From Macrostomum hystrix (Eukaryota; Platyhelminthes; Macrostomidae): 64,000 bases of DNA. Below the pieces are notes generated by a model, which saw only the letters and a program-made list of their open reading frames with translations, was not told the origin of the DNA and ran no database searches. Made by a program: the position numbers and the translations under genes. The stretch covers positions 14,873,001 to 14,937,000 of the forward strand of contig CATNEN010000001.1 in the NCBI GenBank assembly GCA_950097015.1, in the 5' to 3' direction. Within the stretch, counting starts at the first letter, position 1; the number at the start of each line of letters is the position of its first letter. Below, in pieces: positions 43,101 through 53,223 of the stretch.

Positions 43101-45972
43101 CTCACATGTTGAATCCCCAAGGAAATCAAATCCTCACATGTTGAATCCCCAAGGAAATCAAATCCTCACATGTTGAATCCCCAAGGAAATCAAATCCTCA
43201 CATGTTGAATCCCCAAGGAAATCAAATCCTCACATTTTGCATCCCCATAGAAATCAAATCCTCACATGTTGAATCCCCAAGGAAATCAAATCCTCACATT
43301 TTGCATCCCCAAGGAAATCAAATCCTCACATGTTGAATCCCCAAGGAAATCAAATCCTCACATTTTGCATCCCCATAGAAATCAAATCCTCACATTTTGC
43401 ATCCCCGTAGAAATCAAATCCTCACATGTTGAATCCCCAAGGAAATCAAATCCTCACATTTTGCATCCCCATAGAAATCAAATCCTCACATTTTTAATCC
43501 CTATCGAAATCAAATCCTCACATTTTGCATCCCCGTAGAAATCAAATCCTCACATGTTGAATCCCCATAGAAATCAAATCCTCACATTTTGCATCCCCAT
43601 AGAAATCAAATCCTCACATTTTGCATCCCCATAGAAATCAAATCCTCACATTTTGCATCCCCATAGAAATCAAATCCTCACATTTTGCATCCCCATAGAA
43701 ATCAAATCCTCACATTTTGCATCCCCATAGAAATCAAATCCTCACATTTTGCATCCCCATAGAAATCAAATCCTCACATGTTGAATCCCCAAGGAAATCA
43801 AATCCTCACATTTTGCATCCCCATAGAAATCAAATCCTCACATGTTGAATCCCCAAGGAAATCAAATCCTCACATTTTGCATCCCCATAGAAATCAAATC
43901 CTCACATGTTGAATCCCCATAGAAATCAAATCCTCACATGTTGAATCCCCATAGAAATCAAATCCTCACATGTTGAATCCCCAAGGAAATCAAATCCTCA
44001 CATTTTGCATCCCCATAGAAATCAAATCCTCACATTTTGCATCCCCATAGAAATCAAATCCTCACATTTTGCATCCCCATAGAAATCAAATCCTCACATT
44101 TTGCATCCCCATAGAAATTAAATCCTCACATTTTGCATCCCCGTAGAAATCAAATCCTCACATTTTGCATCCCCATAGAAATCAAATCCTCACATTTTGC
44201 ATCCCCATAGAAATCAAATCCTCACATTTTGCATCCCATGGAAATCAAATCCTCACATGTTGAATCCCCATTGAAATCAAATCCTCACATGTTGAATCCC
44301 CATTGAAATCAAATCCTCACATTCAAAATCCCATAGAACTAGATTCCTCGCATTCGAAGTCCCTACAAAGCCAAATCCTCTCACTTGAAATCCCATAATG
44401 CAGCGCCAGCAGCTGGAGGACCATCGCTCCACGGTGGACTTGTCTGTCGAATTCGACCAGATTCAAACGCGCTGCAGCCGGGCCCAGTGCCTAGTTGCTA
44501 AGCGACCCCACAATTCTGTGCGCAATCGTTGCCAAGACGCCGTGCCCTACGATCACAATCGATTCGCATTGTCTGGCACGGCCGACAACCCGGACGGTTA
44601 CTACAACGCCTCCCAGGTCGAGGTGTCGACGAACCTCGGCTCGGACGCGCCTCTGTTCATCGCCGCCGAGTCGCCCCGGCCGGACACTCGCGCCGACTTC
44701 TGGCGCCTAACCTGGGAATCCGGCGCCAGAATCATTGCTCAACTGTGCTCAACCGGCGACACGGCTCGCTATTTTCCTATGCCTGGCGGCGAGAAAAAAA
44801 CTGGCGAGAAGCTGGTCTGCGACGGAGCCTACGAGGTCCAGTTGGTGAATGCCACGACCTCGCCGGATACGGATTATTCCATTGCCACCCTGGCTGTGAA
44901 GGAATTGGCCACTGGACGAAGCCGTACAGTATGGCTGTTTGTCTATCCTATGTGGACAGCATCTATGGTGCCAACCAGCGCGGCACAGTTTCTTAGTGAG
45001 TGTCTTTGATTTTGTGTACTTTTGCGCTAAAAAATCTGCCGATAATAGTTGAAGTAGGTTCCCGGAATTTTAATTAGAAGTCATAATTCATAAAAATCGA
45101 TCCTGTCTTTCAAAATATCGAAAAAATGCTTGCGGCAGTAGCAAAACCTCGAATCGTTTTTGACGTTTTTATTTTATGGAAGACAGAATTACCTATTTCT
45201 GTTTAGAGAATCTAAACTTTTAGGATTCCGTTTTTTGATTCTGCCTGTGGGAAACCCAGATTCTATTTTTAGAACATCTTGGGGAAGGCTAAACCTAGGT
45301 TCTATTATTAGAACCTGTTATGGAAAGCACAGATTCTATGATTCTATTTTTAGAATCTGTTTTGTAAACCCTGGAGTCTACTTTTAAAACCTTTTCCGGA
45401 AGGGAAGTCCCAAATTATATTATTAGAAACTGTTAGGGAAAGCCCAGATTCTATTTGAGAACATGCTAGGAAGGGAAATCCCTGATTCTATTTTTAGAAT
45501 CTGTTTTGTAAACCCTAGAGTCTACTCTTCGAACCTTTTCCGGAAGTCCCAAGTCCCAAGTCCCAAATTATATTATTAGAACCTGTTAGGGAAAGCCCAG
45601 ATTCTACAACTATTTTAGAACATAATCCCAGAATATATATTTCGAATTTGTCTATAACTTCCATTTCCACCCGAACTCTTTCCCGCAGTGTTCCTAGACG
45701 AAGTTGATTCGCTCCGCCGTCTGCTGCAGTCTGAGGAGTCTGGTCACAGACAGACGGTGCTAATGCACTGTCCAGACGGCTCTGGTCGCACCGGATTGGC
45801 CATCTGCCTGATGGTGTACAAGGCCTGCTTGCAGCACAACCAATCAGTGAGTTTGCCAACAGTTCTGTGCTCACTTCGCGGCCAGAGGATGAGTCTGGTG
45901 CAGTCGCTGCAGCAGTACGAGTTTGTGTACGATGCGCTCATCAAATCCTTGGACTCTACTAGGCTAATTTAG
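37437..45972 (+). CDS. FERM-domain protein tyrosine phosphatase, PTPN14/PTPN21 (Pez) family
   Basis: Pez-type PTPs sit at cell junctions and cytoskeleton and bind YAP-type WW proteins. Seven coding exons: 37437-37780, 38628-38961, 39403-40668, 41153-41830, 41914-42006, 44404-44995, 45689-45972. All phases join, giving 1196 residues (human PTPN14 is about this long). The first 330 residues are a FERM domain (start MPGFRLKFQRKHRY). The linker has polyQ/polyA tracts, the family motif LPSYRKASDYAALIRQR (about 433) and a WW-binding PPKY (about 473). The PTP domain spans about 906-1196, with DFWRLTWE, the P-loop HCPDGSGRTG (Cys ~1130, Arg ~1136) and the terminal ...DALIKSLDSTRLI. The WPD-loop position reads WTA (~1089-1091) and the substrate-loop tyrosine is Cys (NRC, ~948), so activity is doubtful. 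A 5' UTR acceptor lies at 37375. Four introns are minisatellites. Confidence 0.9.
37800..38300 (+). repeat. 34-bp minisatellite in intron 1 of the FERM phosphatase gene
   Basis: The unit contains CAGATCCTCAGATTGGTCAG followed by ATACACCATTCTGT, about 15 copies. It begins within 20 bp of the donor (CCAG|GTGAGC at 37781). Confidence 0.93.
38310..38560 (+). repeat. 20-bp minisatellite, second array in the same intron
   Basis: The unit CAGATCCCCAGATTATCTGT repeats about 12 times. It shares CAGATCC and CTGT with the preceding 34-bp unit and looks derived from it by internal deletion. Confidence 0.92.
38985..39330 (+). repeat. 20-bp minisatellite in intron 2 of the FERM phosphatase gene
   Basis: The unit ACCTTCAGGTAGCATTTCAG (also GATACC forms) repeats about 16 times and dominates the 441-bp intron (38962-39402). 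Each unit abuts an acceptor-like TTCAG with a donor-like GTAGCA. Confidence 0.93.
40855..41110 (+). mobile_element. tRNA-derived SINE in intron 3 of the FERM phosphatase gene
   Basis: TAGTGGATTAGAGCGTCGGA (A-box region) and GGTCGGGGGTTCGATTCCC (B box) form a tRNA-like head at about 40858-40913. A body follows with CATTGCTTCAGTTCC, TTTAAATGGGAACC and CATCAGCTGGGG, partly duplicated. The body matches the SINE at 61238-61450. Confidence 0.8.
42030..44330 (+). repeat. 32-bp minisatellite filling intron 5 of the FERM phosphatase gene
   Basis: The unit is 32 bp and contains AAATCAAATCCTCACATGTT followed by GAATCCCCAAGG, with GTTGAAT/TTTGCAT and AAGG/ATAG variants; about 72 copies. The order of variants from about 42060 to 43020 recurs from about 43050 to 44010, an offset of 992 bp (31 units), so one large block was duplicated recently. 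Confidence 0.95.
45170..45640 (+). repeat. Degenerate long-unit repeat in intron 6 of the FERM phosphatase gene
   Basis: Words such as GATTCTATTTTTAGAATCTG, TTTTGTAAACCCT(A/G)GAGTC and CCTGTTAGGGAAAGCCCAG recur two to four times in the 693-bp intron, in a loose, diverged tandem arrangement. Confidence 0.75.
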
Positions 45973-48900
45973 TCTGATTGAGTTATTATTTACCTGAACA
46001 TTTTCACTTTTTTGTTATCGTGCGCGTTTCCTACTACTAGTTAGCGGCGAATTCGTCAGTAGTGTATTATTTTACCTAAATATTTATTTGTCACTCATCT
46101 GCGTGTCTTTCCTATTTTTTCTGTTCAATCAAGTTTTCGTGTTTCTACCGGACAATCTTGAAAGCTAACACAATTTGTGTACTTGTCCGTAGGTATAACC
46201 TTATATACTAATTAAAACTTGTATCTTTTTACTTAGTTTTCGAAACATATCGGCCGTATCGGTTTTTTTCTGAGTAATTTTAGCGGCTTAACGGCCTAAT
46301 CTGCGCCTTAAAGGATTTTCGCTTTACCAAGTTTCAATTGTGATTCATAAAGTTTTTAAACGATGCTTTCACCTGCTTTAAGTACGTGTAATAATGTACA
46401 TTTGTTAATATGGCAACTATTGACACCTTTGCATCGCTGCACTTGTAAAACTTGCCGAGTTTTAATTAATTACTTTAATTCATTTCTCACTAGATTTCGG
46501 CATTTAAACTTGTTCTCTTCTGCTTATTTCAGCTTTTTTTTCGCTTTCGCACTAAAGTTTCTCACCCACTTATGTAAACTACTTGTCGAAATTTTCGCAA
46601 GTAGTATGATTAGCAAAACTTTGTATAAGTTTTTTAGGATTTTGTTTAATTTCGAAACAAGAGCTCAAGAGAAATTCTAATGAGCAGCAATTCGTTGTAC
46701 ATAGGTTTTTTGTATATTCTAGTGCATAGCAACTGCTATCCTAATGTTGAATAGGCCCTCTTTAGCTTATAAATTTGCTCATTTTTGTCTTCGTTTAAAA
46801 TTTCAATCGGAGAACCAAAATTTAATCTCAAATTTCTTTACAGAAGTTGCACATCAAGATTCAGATTTAGCTGCATTATACTACTTGCAGTAGATGGGTT
46901 CTGTGGAATATTAATTTCGTTTATTGGCTTCAGTTGTTTAACTATATTATTTAGTCAAAGCTCCTTACCAAATATAGCTTTATTGTTTTTTTTATTTGTT
47001 GTTTCTTTATCAAATGCAACTATTTATTATCTTCTTTTAAGCTGCTTGAGTCCTCTCTGTGGAGAATTTGTTTATTTATTTTGTTGTTTTACCAATTTTA
47101 GAAATTTGGTAATAAATTCATCACACGAAGTCGCTCGCACCTGCTAGTGCTTTTTAATTATGCACACAAAAAACTATTTGGTTTAATCAATTAGCAAGCA
47201 CTCATTTCGGAATAGGCCTCAATAAAGATTTATTTGCTCTTTAAATCTGTCATTTATTTCAGCCTTTATCTGTTGCTTTTTAGTTGCTTACAGACTACTG
47301 ATGCAGTAGCTAGATGCGTGTATAATATTTAATACTTTAAAAGAAGAATGTTCTACTTTTTTGTCACGTATCAGAAGTATCAGAATAATTATAATTGCCC
47401 TTTGTTAGCCCGGCTAATGCTGCTGCTACATCTGTGAAAAGTTGTGATTTACTCATTGTCACGGCACAATTTTAAATGCGTTCTTAATTTCTGTGTTCCG
47501 CATTACTTATTATACAAAGTATTTACAGACACTTAATATACGACAAAAAACATTACAAGTTCTGGGCCATTTAGATCACTATAATATTATTATTCCCATG
47601 ATGACCGGGAGCACGGATATTTGCCCTGACTTTCTCATCGTCAGGCAGAGTACGTATCGTACACATAGCTTAAATTCATTAAGGCAACAAGTACAATACA
47701 CAGTAAAACATTTCCAATAGTAAAACAAAAGCAGTACACTGACTTTTTTATTATTATAATAATCATTATTAAATCATTTTGTTAATCCTGAGGACACAAC
47801 TACAGGAGACGAACACGGGACCTACTTTTTAATAAATTATTGTATTTTTATAAAGTTGGTTTTATGAAGCATGTTTTGGTTTAGGCAGTGCAAGACGGGG
47901 ATTAACATGACACACGCAGACGGGGTCTTGGGAGTGATGCGTTTTGATTTCAGATTTTTTCTCAAACTTGTCTTGCGATTTTAAATCAGTGAGAGCTACT
48001 AGGGATAAAAATCAATGCGAGAGTTGATAGCGACAATGTTAGATGTTAGACTGTGCGTGCTGCGGCACATTACTCAAGAGCTGCTTTTGTGAACAAAGAA
48101 AAAAATTTGCAAAACAATTACAAGATAACAAAAGGAAACTTAACTTGCTATAATGGTCACGCTTACTGAAAAACACCAAATAGAAATAAAACTGCTACTT
48201 AAAATATGTGGTGCTCTGTTGCTCCAAGTTAAATATGAACAAAAATGTTTGATAATATTTGAACACATACATAATATACTACTGAAACAAAACATGAACA
48301 ACAGAAAACTTAGACACGTTACTGCCTCACAGCCTGACACCGACCATTTTTATTCGTAAAATAAATAAACAACACATCACACTACGCAAACAGAAATTGA
48401 AACAAAACAGAAAAATTATCGAATTCTATATACAGATATCTAAGAGGGGAGAATTGCTGGATAAAACAAAGCGAAATACACCGCGGTAGAAATTAAAGCA
48501 AGCAATTAAAAATATGCGGCACCGAAGAATAATGAATTGCTGATGGGTGAAACAAACAAAAGCATTTTTGTAGCAACGACATTGTTAAATGTAATGTGGC
48601 GATCCTAAAAGGGCCGTTTTTCATTTAAAAGTATCTAATAACAGATTGCTGATTAAAACAAAGCGTATTACACGAGTGATTAAAAAATAACAGCGACACG
48701 GAACGATTCTTTGCAGGCAAAACAAACTGAAGATTTTTCTTCTAGCAATGAAATTGTTGGTCAAAACGGCCCTAAAAAGGGCCGTTTTTACTTTACTGAA
48801 AACAAAAAAGACCTATGTAGAAGAAGGGAGACAGAAGCAAAAACTAATTAAATTATTATTTAAGATCAGCACACAAAGCGTTTTTAAGCAGAGTGACTTT

Positions 48901-49300
48901 TCACGAACGACAATTAAGTAACAAGAGGTATCAAAACATAAAACAGAAAAATATAAATTACCACAACATAACTATTTTCGGTTTAAATGAACACTTCATA
49001 TATATAAAAAGTAAACAACAGCGACATGTGTGTACTAAATTTTTTGTATCTAATGCTAAATTTGTACTCGAATAGTACTTTTTAACGACAGTAATATATA
49101 ATGCGCCTTTTAACACTCCTGAAGAACATAAAAATCTGACAGACTGAAGGATACAAAAAAAGAATTAGAAAATCACAAATTATAGTTTTATTAAATAAAG
49201 ACGAGAGAAAAAGCCATTATGGCAGCGAGGTTCATCAAATAAAACCCAGGTCATCATATTTGTCAACTTACTTCCAAATTATATAGTTAGCCTAGAATAT
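45973..49300. other. Long AT-rich 3' flank between convergent genes
   Basis: No exon is recognised. The phosphatase 3' UTR may extend to an AATAAA near 47220. The CNC gene (minus) may use a TTTATT at 49187-49192. Two frames at 46363-46680 and 46785-47147 encode hydrophobic AT-driven peptides and are not called. Copies of the AAAACGGCCCTTTT word (minus) occur at 48604-48621 and 48763-48790. A partial copy of the dispersed GCCCTGACTTTCTCATCGTC repeat lies at 47600-47660. Confidence 0.5.
48763..48790 (-). other. Histone-mRNA-like 3' stem-loop, orphan
   Basis: Read on the minus strand, the site contains AAAACGGCCCTTTTTAGGGC followed by CG. Stem GGCCCT, loop TTTT and stem AGGGCC fit the metazoan histone 3' stem-loop consensus. 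No histone ORF lies upstream on that strand. Half-copies occur at 9561-9578, 27195-27211 and 48604-48621, with a looser plus-strand one at 8566-8586. Confidence 0.45.
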
Positions 49301-49309
49301 TGATAATTA

Positions 49310-49700
49310 GCGTCCCTAGCTTCCATAATAACACCATTCTTAGCAACAAGGTATTCACGTTTTCATTTAATCTTAAAAACGTTCCTAGAAATTGAGTGGC
49401 TTAACCTACAATCAGAATTAAGTCGTTAGTACCATGCTAGTAAGACCTACGATTAGAATAGCGTCCTTAGCAACAGAGTAGTGAAAACTCAGATAAGAAT
49501 AGCGTCCTTAGCAACAGAGTAGTGAAAACTCAGATGAGAATAGCGTCCTTAGCAAGAGCGTTGTTAAACCTTTAAGCGGAATAGCTTCCTTAGCAACTAG
49601 ATATACCTTAGCAACGGGTAAATACACATCAAGTACGGAAAGCGTCCTTAGCAACAAGATCATACGACACAAATGGCTTGTAAAGACAAAGCCAGCTATT
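49310..49700 (+). repeat. Degenerate repeat built on AGCGTCCTTAGCAAC
   Basis: About eight diverged copies of GCGTCC(T/C)TAGCAAC, 25-60 bp apart, in the presumed 3' UTR of the CNC bZIP gene. Two adjacent 38-bp copies near 49460-49535 are nearly identical. Confidence 0.8.
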
Positions 49701-49777
49701 CGCAATCCATTTAGTCTGCAAACTGGACACTTGACTTTCACAGAGTTCCTAGCAACACCGATCAGTCGGAAAATGAT

Positions 49778-52064
49778 TCACTCCCTAGCAACCAAAATGA
49801 CGGAGCCGTCCAGGCCGTGCTGCAGTCGGTGCATCCTGGGATCTAGCGGCCGATTCTCGGCGTCCCTTAGCCGGCCGAAGGCGGTCAGGTAGAGCTGCAT
49901 GTACTTGTCACGCAGCCGGCGCTCTTCAGCCTGGGCGGCCTCCATCTGGGCGCCCAGCCGGGCGGTTCGCTGATTCAATTCGGCCAGCTCTTCGCGCACT
50001 CGCCCAACTCTGTCTGATTTCTTCTGGCGACACTTAGAAGCGGCCAGCCGATTTTTGCCGCGCTTTCGGACCTCCTGCAGAACGGCCTGCTGGCGCCTGT
50101 TGTAGCATTGCAGCAGGGCCAGAAATTTCTGATGACTGCAGGTCACGACTTCGTTGTAGGCGAGTTTAACGCCGGCGGCCAGTAGCCTGGCCGGGTCTTT
50201 GTTCCTGTACATCGCCGATCGCATGTCTCGACTTCCGTCATCGTCGTCGTCATCGTCATCGTCGAAAAAGTCGTCCTCTAGATCGACGTCGTTTGTTAGG
50301 GGCAACTGCGGTGACTCGGCCAGGTAGATGGCCGACTTGCCGACGCTGCCATCGTCGCTTAGAAACCGTTGCCAAGGGGCTGGCGAAGCTGCAGAATTGA
50401 AGTCGGCCTCATCTTCTGGGGCGTCGGCGGCCGAGGCGGCGTACGTGTGATTGTGCAGCACCGCGCGAAGAGCCACCTGGGGCAGGGATTCGGGTTACTA
50501 ATCTTAGGATTCAGTTCACTAATCTTAGGATTCAGGTCACTAATCTTAGGATTCAGTTCACTAATTTTAGGATTCGGCTCACTAATTTTAGGATTCGGCT
50601 CACTAATTTTAGGATTCGGCTCACTAATCTTGGGATTCAGGTCACTAATCTTGGGATTCAGGTCACTAATCTTGGGATTCAGGTCACTAATCTTGGGATT
50701 CAGGTCACTAATCTTGGGATTCAGATCACTAATCTTTGGGATTCAACCAAGATTACCAACTCGACGATTCTAACACTAATTCGTGGATTATGATTCAGGA
50801 CATTAATCAAAATATTAGGATAATCTGGCGGTTAAATCAAGATTAGTAAACAGTCTTACAAACTTACACACTCCTCAGTCTTGGCATCCCCATTGTCAAC
50901 CATTTCAATGCCGTTAGCGCCAGCTTCAGTGATGTCGGCATCATTGGTGCTGACGGCCGCAACGGCAGCCGCGGCTCCAGCGGGCTCATTCAGCAGTCCC
51001 AGAAAACTATCCGGATCGAAGTCGTCCAACTGATCAAGCACACCAGGTGGGAAGAGTTGGTCTAATTCAGCGTTGATCTGCATCTCGGACTCGCTCAGAT
51101 GCTCGTCACCAGCTGAGCTGCTGCTGCTGCCGTTGACCTGACCGCCGAAGCTCCACCAGGAATCGCCTGGCGGGCTTCGACTGCCGTCGCTGCTGGCTCC
51201 GCTGCGTCCGGCAGCCGACATAGTCGACGGTGGCTTCGGTAGGACTGATAAGCCGCCGCCGCCGCCTAGCATGAGATCCTTCGAGTCCGACTGCTGATAG
51301 AAAGCCAAAGCTACGGCGTCTTGATCGTTCCACATGGCGTTAGCGGCTGCTGCGCCCGCTGGCGGCTGGTTGAACACGATGGTGGTTGGATAGGCCGATC
51401 TGGCCTGACCAGTCAGAGCCAGCGGATTAGCGGCCAGCCAATCAGAGATGCGATCGGCTTTGGTGCCGCCGAAGACGCCGCTGTCTAGCAAGTCGAAGCC
51501 GAAGCCGCCCAGGCTAACGGGAGCTGGCATGAGTTTGTGCACCGGTGCCGGCTCGAAGAATGCCAAACTGCCAGCATCTGCGGCCTGCGGAGAAGCCACC
51601 GTCAGCTCGTCCCAAGGCGCCTGACGCGTCAGCGATAGAATGACGGCCAGCGACAGGACGAGAAGCTCTTTACCGTTGCCACCGCCGGCGCCTGACTGTT
51701 CGGCGACAGCTTCGGTATTGTTGATATTATTCACAATCTCCATAGCAACCGGACTTGACGCTTCTTCATTCTTAACGCCGTATAGTCGATGACCGATTAG
51801 TGAAGAAGCGGACTGCTTCGGACTGCTCAAGGGGGCGCAAGGCCTACGGCGCTTCCTTGACTGCTGCTGCTGATGCTGCTGCTGGAGACTGATGGTAGAA
51901 GCATAAATACGATTCCTATGACCAGATGGTGAAGCAGGGGCACTAGTTGGATTCGCTGCTGCTGATGCTGCTGATGATGAAGAAGAATAATTAGGAGTGG
52001 CCACAGACTGCATCAAGCTGGTTGATTGCTGGCGCAATAGCGCCTGGGTACTTGCCAACGGTGG
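49778..52064 (-). CDS. CNC-family bZIP transcription factor (NFE2L/cap'n'collar-like)
   Basis: CNC bZIP factors dimerise with small Maf proteins on antioxidant/stress elements. Two exons are found: 52064-50868 and 50476-49778, joined in phase 0, about 631 residues to the stop. The C-terminal part carries a CNC/basic region VRKRGKNRLAASKCRQKK (about 535-552), a heptad-rich zipper and a terminal block (FGRLRDAENRPLDP, then LDGSVILVARE) matching the Neh3-type end of NFE2L proteins. Upstream are a poly-Asp run, an acidic DQLDDFDPDSFLGLL segment and a hydrophobic ELLVLSLAVILSL stretch (about 133-145) reminiscent of the NFE2L1 membrane anchor. The first exon follows an acceptor (CATGATTTTCAG), so the start codon lies further upstream. 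The intron (50867-50477) is a 21-bp minisatellite. Confidence 0.88.
50480..50745 (-). repeat. 21-bp minisatellite in the CNC bZIP intron
   Basis: On the plus strand the unit is ACTAATCTTAGGATTCAGTT plus C, with a TTGGGATTCAGGTC variant class, about 12 copies. It occupies most of the 391-bp intron and abuts its acceptor. Confidence 0.93.
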
Positions 52065-52069
52065 CTGAA

Positions 52070-52570
52070 AATCATGATTGAATAGTTGGTTTCTTTTTTA
52101 TAATTTGACATAAGAAAATGCAAGCATTGACTTCTAAAGATTATTACCAACTATGATATAAATCAAAATAGAATAACAGATGGGTACATACAATGCAACT
52201 TAGCAAAAGTAAAGTCTTGTTTACTTGACTTTTTTAACAATTGATTTACTTTTCTGGATTTAGCTAGGGCCTAAAGTCTGCTTGGATAGGCATGTAAATA
52301 AAATATGTGAATCTGATGTCAAAATGAGTTGAAGTTGTAGGGGGGATTGGTTGAAAAGTGAGGAATACAAATAGAATATTAAAAAATTTAAATAAATTCT
52401 TTTAAAGAATTACGAGAACTAGGCCTACATAAAAAAGATATAATTACTCACTGTTAAAACCTTTCTTGAGCCATATATTATTTTATAATCTGCAATAGCC
52501 ATAAAAAATTAGGAGCAAGAATAATCTATAAAAAATAAAATACTAGGGCCTACTAGAAAAACACCAATTT
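52070..52570. other. Presumed 5' intron of the CNC bZIP gene
   Basis: AT-rich, no exon recognised. The acceptor at the start of the first found exon requires upstream exon(s) of this minus-strand gene in or beyond this region. Confidence 0.5.
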
Positions 52571-52571
52571 G

Positions 52572-53223
52572 ACTAGGGTAATGTATCATCAACCGAACAA
52601 GAATATGCATTTTTTAAACTTCAAACCTAAGCTACAGATTATCTATTTAAGATATCATGATAAATCAAAAGCCAAGTTATAGAAAACTGTTTCATGTCTT
52701 TCTAAATAGTATCTGCTTTTGCAATTTTGTCAAATAGAAAAAAGTTGTTCACATTTTCATCTAAAACCGAACAATGATTTTCATGTATCTTCAAACCAAA
52801 CAGAGAATTTGATGTTTGGTTTTAAAAATTTGAGTGAGTGGTTTAATCTTATTTTAAGGAGTGATCTATCATGAATTATGTCATTTGAAAGCATTTTTTA
52901 TGCTCTATAAATAACTACATTTATGGTAATTTAATTGGAAAGCAACCACATACAATCTTAGTCTAAAGTACATGCTGAAAAAATGCTGTAAAAAAGTATG
53001 CCTTTGTGATAAAAATTTCTACTGAAACATCCATATCTTTCTTTCCTTTTAATGCTTCATTGCATGTCATGCATTAGCTTGTAAATAATTTCATTGACAT
53101 TTAAAATAGTTGTTCTGTGAAATACAATAGCTTGTTTCTGTCTTGCACAAGACCAAGGAAGGAGTCAAAATTATTGTTCGGTTTTGAAGATACACTGTTC
53201 GGTTGATGATACATTACCCTAGT
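52572..53223. mobile_element. MITE with ~28-bp terminal inverted repeats
   Basis: TAGGGTAATGTATCATCAAC (then CGAACA) at 52574 is mirrored by TGTTCGGTTGATGATACATT (then ACCCTA) ending at 53221. AACCGAACA-like words also recur subterminally (about 52765, 53177). The duplication is at best TA, which would suggest a Tc1/mariner-type origin. No transposase is encoded. Confidence 0.75.

Noticed and set aside
46363-47147. Two hydrophobic ORFs (105 and 120 codons)
   Set aside because: T-rich composition generates Phe/Leu/Ser-rich frames. There are no splice or domain features, and they lie in a probable 3' UTR.
48763-49300. Histone gene upstream of the stem-loop
   Set aside because: No histone-like frame exists on the minus strand in the 500 bp upstream of the hairpin.
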